Positions 57,394-62,031 of a stretch of 62,031 bases of DNA are shown in pieces. Position 1 is the stretch's first letter; every line of letters starts with the position of its first letter. Both the position numbers and the translations under genes were made by a program. The notes under the pieces were generated by a model. The model saw nothing but the letters and a program-made list of their open reading frames with translations, was not told the DNA's origin and ran no database searches. The stretch is from positions 1 to 62,031 of the forward strand of contig JAWKRR010000046.1 in NCBI GenBank assembly GCA_041389525.1, read 5' to 3'. This stretch comes from JACKFB01 sp041389525. GTDB taxonomy: Bacteria; Myxococcota_A; UBA9042; PHBI01; JACKFB01.

Positions 57394-58260
57394 ATGATGG
57401 CGACGACGCGCCGGCGGTTGTTGGCAGGCGCGTCGACCGTGCTGCTCGCGTGGGCCGCGGCGGCGGCCGCGTGCGGTGGGCAGGCTGCGGCGACTGCTGA
57501 GCCGGACGCCGCGCCAGACACGACGGACACCGCAGACACGGCGACAGACGCCGAACCCGACGCCGTCGCGCCACCCGCCGGCTGCGAGAACGCCGGCACC
57601 GCAGGCGCGACCTCCCGCTGCCTTACCGCGACGCGAGCGCCCGAGTACTACGTCGACGAGGCGCTGAAGTACTTCGACACCCTGGACGTGGACGCCGACC
57701 GCGACCGCATCCCCGCGTACTCCGACCTCGTCGCGCGCTGGGAGTGGCCGCCCTGGCTGCTCCTGACGGCCTACGAGCGGCAGGTGATGCTCGACACCGC
57801 CGAGATCCTGCGCGTGGGAGACCCCTCGACGGTGCCCGTCCGCGACTGCCGCTTCTTCGCCGTCCAGCCCTTCGCGCGCTGCTACGTCAGCTTCGAATAC
57901 GCAGACGGATCCTGCCCGATTTACGAAGAGTTCACCTTCAACGACCAGGGCGAGACCACCTTCATCGAGGCGTGGTCGGACCTCCCCGGGCTGAACGCGA
58001 CGGCGGACGCCACCGACCGCTGGGCCGAGGGCGCGGAGGGAGCCAAGGGCGAAGGGGTGCACCGCCTGTCGACGCGCGTGCCCGGCCTGGGCAACGCGAC
58101 GGGGCGCATCGACCTGGACAGCGAGTGGATGGCGGCCGCGGCCGCCGGAGACGCCGAGGTCGCCGACTTCGTCTTCCGCGCGCGAGATATGTGGGACGCG
58201 TGGTTCGACCTGCTCGGCGCGTCAGACGACGACTTCTTCGCCCAGGGCTGCGGCTGGTGA
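57394..58260 (+). CDS. Lipoprotein of unknown function
   Basis: 288 residues from ATG 57394 (ATG 57397 and a TTG at 57376 overlapping the previous stop are alternatives). N-terminus TTRRRLLAGAS resembles a twin-arginine signal, followed by a hydrophobic stretch and Cys in AAAAACGG. Spacer of repeated DT/DA (~32-58). Mature domain (~65-288) has Trp-rich WEWPPWLLL and four or more Cys; no family recognised. Close behind the haloperoxidase fusion, so co-transcribed. A role connected with that enzyme is possible but unproven. Confidence 0.78.
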   Translation: MMATTRRRLLAGASTVLLAWAAAAAACGGQAAATAEPDAAPDTTDTADTATDAEPDAVAPPAGCENAGTAGATSRCLTATRAPEYYVDEALKYFDTLDVDADRDRIPAYSDLVARWEWPPWLLLTAYERQVMLDTAEILRVGDPSTVPVRDCRFFAVQPFARCYVSFEYADGSCPIYEEFTFNDQGETTFIEAWSDLPGLNATADATDRWAEGAEGAKGEGVHRLSTRVPGLGNATGRIDLDSEWMAAAAAGDAEVADFVFRARDMWDAWFDLLGASDDDFFAQGCGW

Positions 58261-58262
58261 AT

Positions 58263-58357
58263 CGCCAGCCCGAGATCGGACTCGGCCAGGCTTCTGTAAC
58301 GCTGGACCGGGCTCGATCTCGGGCTGGCGTCTCCGGGCCGAACCTCGGGCTGGCGTC
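58263..58357. terminator. Large hairpin plus a third repeat arm between convergent genes
   Basis: CGCCAGCCCGAGATCG (58263-58278) pairs perfectly over 16 bp with 58314-58329, leaving a 35-nt loop. A further CTCGGGCTGGCGTC at 58344-58357 repeats the right arm (58318-58331), so the left arm could pair with either. No T-run. Likely a bidirectional terminator or a REP-like unit. Confidence 0.5.
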
Positions 58358-58389
58358 ACTCTGACCCGCGACGCTCAGCGGGCGGGCGC

Positions 58390-59259
58390 TCAGCGGGTGG
58401 CGAGGGCCTCGCTGCGCAGGGTGCGCGAGGTCTTGCTGGTGCCGTCCTCTCGCCAGCCGGGCGGGGCGAGCAGGTAGCCGAGTCGGCCTCGCCAAGTGCG
58501 CGCCCGGGCGACGTCGCGCAGCATGGCGCGCCACTCGTGGAACGCGATAACCGCGAGGTTGTAGCTGCCGATATTGGTGGTCAGGCCGTAGTCGACGGGG
58601 GCGCGCTCGGGCTCGAAGGTGCGGTAGAGGCGGTCCCAGATGATGAGGATGCCGGCGTAGTTGCGGTCGAGGTATTCGGGGTTGCGGCCGTGGTGGACGC
58701 GGTGGTGCGAGGGGGTGTTGAAGACCCACTCGAGCGGGCCGAGGGTGCGGATGAGCTCGGTGTGCAGCCAGTATTGGTAGAGGAGGCTGATGGCCTGGGC
58801 GAGCAGGATGAAGGTGGGGTGGAAGCCGATGATGGCCAGCGGTGCCCAGAAGATGACGCCGATGAGGGGCGAGGTCCACGACTGGCGGAGCGCGGTGGAC
58901 AGGTTGTAGTGGGTGCTGGAGTGGTGGTTGACGTGGGCGGCCCAGAAGAGGCGGACCTCGTGGCCGGCGCGGTGAAACCAGTAGTAGCAGTGGTCTTCGA
59001 GGACGAAGAGGGCCGGGAAGAACCACCAGGCGGACTCGTCGAGGGTGAAGACGCGGTGCTCCCACAGCCACAAGAAGAAGCCGAAGCTGACGACGCGGAA
59101 GGCGGCTGAGATGATGACGTTGCCGAGGCCCATGCTGACGGAGGCGGCGGCGTCTTTTGGCGTGTAGCCGACGAGGTCGCCGCGGTGCCGCAGCAGGGCG
59201 AACTCGAGGAGCATGGTCGCGAGGAAGAACGGGATGGCCCAGTAGATCATGGCGTTCAT
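58390..59259 (-). CDS. Sterol desaturase / fatty acid hydroxylase family membrane enzyme
   Basis: 289 residues, several membrane helices (~5-22, 48-68, 80-95, 130-165). The eight-His di-iron site is complete: HCYYWFHRAGH (His90, His96, His100), HVNHH (109-113), His166, and HHRVHH (185-190). Performs O2-dependent desaturation or hydroxylation of a lipid. The ATG overlaps the TetR stop, so the two genes form one unit. Substrate not known; sterol, hopanoid or fatty acid possible. Confidence 0.9.
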   Translation of the reverse strand: MNAMIYWAIPFFLATMLLEFALLRHRGDLVGYTPKDAAASVSMGLGNVIISAAFRVVSFGFFLWLWEHRVFTLDESAWWFFPALFVLEDHCYYWFHRAGHEVRLFWAAHVNHHSSTHYNLSTALRQSWTSPLIGVIFWAPLAIIGFHPTFILLAQAISLLYQYWLHTELIRTLGPLEWVFNTPSHHRVHHGRNPEYLDRNYAGILIIWDRLYRTFEPERAPVDYGLTTNIGSYNLAVIAFHEWRAMLRDVARARTWRGRLGYLLAPPGWREDGTSKTSRTLRSEALATR

Positions 59260-59918
59260 CGGGCGGCGGCCTCCTCGCGCAGGCCGCGTAGCTCGCGGGC
59301 GCAGATGCGGTGGACGAACTGCAGCTCGCTGGCGGCGGCGGCGTCATCGCGGAGGGCGGCGTGCTGGAGCGCGACGCCTTGCAGGGTGGCGATGACGCCG
59401 AGGATGACCAGCTCGAAGTCGGGGATGGCGGCGAGGTCGGGGAAGATGGCGCGGGCCTCGGCCAGCATGTTCGCGCGGTGTTGGTGGAGCGCGGGGGCGA
59501 TGGCGGCGGCGAGGTCGGAGTCCGTGCGCGCGGCGAGGTAGACCTCGAAGACGGCGTGCATGGGCGGGGCCGTGAAGACGGTCCAGAGCAGGCGCAGGGC
59601 GAGGGTCACGCGGTCGCCGCCCTCCGCACGGACGGCCGCCTGAAACGCGCCGTCGTAGTCGCGGACGAAGCGCTCGAAGAGGTCGGCGATGGCGGCGCCG
59701 ATGAGCTGGGTGCGCGTCGGGAAGTAGCGAAAGAGCGCGCCCTGGGACACGCCGGCCTCCTTGACGACCGCGGTGGTCGAGGTGCCCGCGTAGCCGAGGC
59801 GCGCGAGGCAGGTGATGGTCGCCTCGAGCAGCTTCTGGCGCGTCAGCACAGCGCGCGCCTGCTTGGGAGCGGGCAGCGGCGCCGCGAGGGCTGGGTCGGT
59901 GGGGGTCAGGTCGTTCAT
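59256..59918 (-). CDS. TetR-family transcriptional regulator
   Basis: 220 residues from ATG 59918 (an in-frame ATG at 59954 would overlap the candidate operator). N-terminal HTH domain (~22-75): ARLGYAGTSTTAVVKEAGVS and QGALFRYFPTRTQLIGAA. The ligand-binding helical domain follows. It overlaps the desaturase by four bases and probably represses the pair in response to a lipid ligand. Confidence 0.92.
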   Translation of the reverse strand: MNDLTPTDPALAAPLPAPKQARAVLTRQKLLEATITCLARLGYAGTSTTAVVKEAGVSQGALFRYFPTRTQLIGAAIADLFERFVRDYDGAFQAAVRAEGGDRVTLALRLLWTVFTAPPMHAVFEVYLAARTDSDLAAAIAPALHQHRANMLAEARAIFPDLAAIPDFELVILGVIATLQGVALQHAALRDDAAAASELQFVHRICARELRGLREEAAAR

Positions 59919-59943
59919 GGCCGGCAGGCTAGCGCGACAATAC

Positions 59944-59963
59944 AAACGTGACAAGTCACTTTT
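59944..59963. promoter_or_regulatory. Candidate TetR operator
   Basis: AAACGTGAC-AA-GTCACTTTT, a 20-bp dyad with one mismatch, 26 nt before the TetR ATG and in the divergent gap to the vapB-like gene. Size and place are typical of an autoregulatory TetR site. Confidence 0.45.
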
Positions 59964-60064
59964 TTATGGCGGCCGGAAAAGCGAGTGGCCCGCCCGCCGA
60001 CAGGCCCGCGAGTGCGCTTTACCTCGCGCTTGACCCCCGTCCACCGCGATTCTATCGTCCCGAC

Positions 60065-60295
60065 ATGAGCAGCACCGCAAAGCTCTCGTCCAAGAGCCAA
60101 CTCACCGTTCCCGCTTGGGTCCGCCGAGAGCTGAATCTGGAGCCCGGCGCGCGAGTGTCGCTGCGTGTCGTCGATGGCCGCCTGATTCTTGAGCGGATCG
60201 ACCGAAGCCTCGCCGAGCTGGAGGGTGCCCTGGCGGGCCTGTACGGGGATCCGGACGCGTACATGCGGGAGATGCGAAGCGACCGCGACGCATGA
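60065..60295 (+). CDS. vapB: AbrB/MazE-type antitoxin
   Basis: 76 residues; ATG 60065 begins directly before the SpoVT-AbrB swapped-hairpin domain: LSSKSQLTVPAWVRRELNLE and GARVSLRVVDGRLILERI (~6-46). The C-terminal helix (~48-76; LAELEGALAGLYGDPDAYM) would wrap the toxin. Overlaps the PIN gene by ATGA, the standard toxin-antitoxin order. Likely to bind its own promoter, which is within 60 nt of the TetR dyad. The longer frame upstream is not supported. Confidence 0.85.
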   Translation: MSSTAKLSSKSQLTVPAWVRRELNLEPGARVSLRVVDGRLILERIDRSLAELEGALAGLYGDPDAYMREMRSDRDA

Positions 60296-60744
60296 GCATC
60301 CTCGGCGCGCGCCACCGGCTCGTCGTCTTGGACACGGCGCCGCTGATCTACTTCCTGCGCGGTGACGCGCGGCGGGCGGCGCACGTGCGTGAAATCCTGC
60401 AAGCGGCGACGTCGGGCGAGCTCGAGCTCGTCATCTCGGCGATCACCGAGGCGGAGCTTCTCGTCGCGCCGCTGCGGGCGGGCGACCCCTCGGCGGTGAG
60501 CACGGTCCACGCGCTGCTGAACGGTTCGGTGAACTTCCGTCTGCACGAACTCACACGCCCCATCGCGCGCCGGGCGGCCGGCCTGCGGGCGGAGTGCTCG
60601 CTCCGGCTGGCCGATGCCCTCGTGGCGGCGACCGGAATCGAGCTCGGCTGCACAGCGCTGGTCAGCAACGACACCGCGTTTCGCCGTCTGGGCGACCGCA
60701 TCGAGTACGTCCACCTGGACGACTTCGGCGGCCCGACGCGCTGA
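60292..60744 (+). CDS. vapC: PIN-domain toxin (VapC family)
   Basis: 150 residues, normal VapC length. Ribonuclease with acidic metal site: Asp14 (VVLDTAPLIYFL), Glu53 or Glu55 (AITEAELLV), Asp108 (SLRLADALVAAT), Asp127 (VSNDTAFR). Cleaves tRNA or rRNA in characterised members and is held inactive by VapB. Intact, so probably functional. Confidence 0.92.
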   Translation: MSILGARHRLVVLDTAPLIYFLRGDARRAAHVREILQAATSGELELVISAITEAELLVAPLRAGDPSAVSTVHALLNGSVNFRLHELTRPIARRAAGLRAECSLRLADALVAATGIELGCTALVSNDTAFRRLGDRIEYVHLDDFGGPTR

Positions 60745-60831
60745 GCCAGCGCCCCCCCGACCGCTGCGGCGAGCTCGCGCGGAGCGGCGGAGTGCGGCGG
60801 CTGTGCTCAGCCCAGCTCGCGCGGCTCGCGG

Positions 60832-62031
60832 TCACGCGGCGGCGTTGGCGTGGTGCCGGTGTCTCGCGACCTGGAGCTTCTCGAAGCTCTCGATGAGCTT
60901 GAGGTGCTTGTCGATCCCGTCGAGCTTCATGTTCGTCGGGGTCAGTCCGAAGAACCGTACCTCTCCTGACACGCTCGCGGTCGCGTGGCCGAGGAGCTCC
61001 TCGCCGTACATCCGCGTGAGGTTGGGCAAGTAGTTCTCGAGCTCGAGGTCGTCTCTCAGGGCGATGTCGAGCACGACGTCCAGGACCTGGTAGAACCGCC
61101 TCCGAGCGGGCACGTTGTCGCTGTACTGCAAGAGCATGGCGACCATCTCCTTGGCCTCTTCATGCCTTCCGAGCGCTAGGCAGATGAGCCCCTTCAGCTC
61201 GCCGATCGTGCATTTGCCCCATGGCGAGTTCTCGTCGAACGCCACGCCAATCAGCTCTGGGATCGACGTGTACTCATCGAGCTCGCTCTCTTCGAGGTTG
61301 TCGAGCAAGCCCGACAGCGCGTCGTCATCGAGGGCGTGGACGTTGAGGATGTCCGACCTGAACGCGAGGGCCTTGTTGGTGTTGTCCCACACGAGGTCCT
61401 GCGCGTCGTAGATCTCGGAGTAGTCGGGAACCAGGATCCGGCAGGCGTTCGCGCCGAGCTCTTCGTAGTCCGCGATGTAGACCTCTTTGTCGAGGTCTCT
61501 GAGGATGCCCATCAAGTACTGGTATTCCTGCTCCGTGGAGCCCGAGAAGTTCCAGTGGGCGAACTCGAAGTCGGCCGCCTCGCCGAAGAACTTCCACGAG
61601 ACCACGCCGGTGGAGTCGATGAAATGCTCCACCATGTTGTTTGGCTCGCGAATGGCGAGCTGATTGAAGGTGGGTGGCGGCACGTCGTTCAGGCCCTCGA
61701 AGCTTCTGCCCTGGGTCAGCTCGGTCAGGCTTCGCTCGAGGGCCACCTCGAACTTGGGATGCCCCCCAAACGAGGCGAAGACGCCGCCAGTCCGTGGGTT
61801 CATCAGCGCGACGCACATTACCGGGAACCTGCCGCCGAGCGACGCGTCCTTGACCAACACGGGGAACCCCTGCGATTCGAGCTTCTCGATCCCCTCGAGG
61901 ATGGTCGGGAACCGCTCGAGGACCGACCGGGGCACATCGGGCAGCGTGAGCTCTTCGAGGATGATCTGCTTTTTCACCGCGCGCTCGAAGATCTCGGACA
62001 GGCACTGCACGCGGGCTTCGTAGACGGTGTT
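60832..62031 (-). CDS. ycaO: YcaO-type protein, 5' end outside the window
   Basis: The visible 399 residues are the C-terminal two-thirds of an E. coli YcaO-like protein (about 585 residues in that family). The right edge starts in the ATP-binding segment NTVYEARVQCLSEIFERAVK (20 residues). Then RFPVMCVALMNPRTGGVFAS and the E/Q-rich region TEQEYQYLMGILRDLDKEVY; the C-terminal part (WDNTNKALAFRSDIL, then a helical region to the end) is typical of the non-azoline YcaO type associated with RimO-dependent S12 methylthiolation in E. coli. ATP-dependent backbone-amide activation is the general YcaO chemistry. Stop 87 nt from the PIN toxin gene (convergent). Confidence 0.9.
   Translation of the reverse strand, partial: NTVYEARVQCLSEIFERAVKKQIILEELTLPDVPRSVLERFPTILEGIEKLESQGFPVLVKDASLGGRFPVMCVALMNPRTGGVFASFGGHPKFEVALERSLTELTQGRSFEGLNDVPPPTFNQLAIREPNNMVEHFIDSTGVVSWKFFGEAADFEFAHWNFSGSTEQEYQYLMGILRDLDKEVYIADYEELGANACRILVPDYSEIYDAQDLVWDNTNKALAFRSDILNVHALDDDALSGLLDNLEESELDEYTSIPELIGVAFDENSPWGKCTIGELKGLICLALGRHEEAKEMVAMLLQYSDNVPARRRFYQVLDVVLDIALRDDLELENYLPNLTRMYGEELLGHATASVSGEVRFFGLTPTNMKLDGIDKHLKLIESFEKLQVARHRHHANAAA

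Noticed and set aside
60832..62031. RiPP azoline cyclodehydratase cluster
   Set aside because: The visible YcaO part is of the E. coli YcaO type and lacks a neighbouring E1-like or precursor gene within the window.

Overview
The window is high-GC DNA with dense, mostly intact genes and long spurious antisense ORFs. It is most consistent with a myxobacterium-like member of Myxococcota or the former Deltaproteobacteria. The reasons are many secreted lipoproteins with a lipobox Cys followed by long Asp/Ala/Thr-rich spacers, RCC1, VWA and thrombospondin-3 surface proteins, and a C-terminal sorting tail of the MYXO-CTERM type (Gly-Cys-Gly patch, hydrophobic helix, Arg cluster). I saw no rRNA, tRNA, CRISPR array, complete insertion sequence or prophage. 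This placement is inference; no marker gene search was possible.

Layout. 1-3242 (minus): a 3'-truncated subtilisin-like protease with a Ser/Trp/Gly-rich linker, then a hybrid histidine kinase. 3418-14584 (plus): a secreted protein followed by a tightly packed surface/lipoprotein operon (TSP3 protein, two paralogous VWA lipoproteins, PPC-domain lipoprotein, propeller lipoprotein, small lipoprotein, M14-like zinc hydrolase). 14606-20835 (minus): purM and purN, whose frames overlap, followed by an FAD oxidoreductase, a TolC-type protein, MlaC and two small envelope proteins. 20992-23204 (plus): a lipoprotein and a protein resembling HExxH hydroxylases but lacking the motif. 23293-23955 (minus): an intact peroxiredoxin.

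24611-33529 holds a 1.9-kb-residue-scale modular M4 metalloprotease (about 1,920 residues) with fibronectin III modules, and an RCC1 lipoprotein. This block is bracketed by two direct copies of a 1.17-kb segment (22967-24141 and 33727-34896). The left copy carries a functional peroxiredoxin; the right copy is frameshifted. 35021-42464 is a run of further lipoproteins (L-domain-like, VWA, Cys-rich with a frameshift, and a somatomedin-B-containing one on the minus strand).

42602-49936 (plus) is a probable operon that begins with a lone phage-type (gp19) tail-tube protein. It continues with glycerol-3-phosphate acyltransferase, GpsA, an App1-like phosphatidate phosphatase, a glyoxalase and a PHP-domain lipoprotein. 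GpsA makes glycerol-3-phosphate, the acyltransferase acylates it, and the HAD phosphatase could dephosphorylate phosphatidate, so these three form a coherent glycerolipid module. 49939-53467 (minus) is a lipoprotein of seven ~155-residue repeats with a frameshift near its end. 53790-58260 contains a small lipoprotein, a beta-propeller/vanadium-haloperoxidase fusion and another lipoprotein. 58390-59918 (minus) is a TetR regulator plus sterol-desaturase-like enzyme with a candidate operator. 60065-60744 is a VapBC-type toxin-antitoxin pair, and the window ends in a 5'-truncated ycaO.

Several disrupted frames (34.3 kb, 40.46 kb, 50.06 kb, and a C8 tract at 24.65 kb) involve one- or two-base indels, often in homopolymers. 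Assembly error must be excluded before biological meaning is attached to them.
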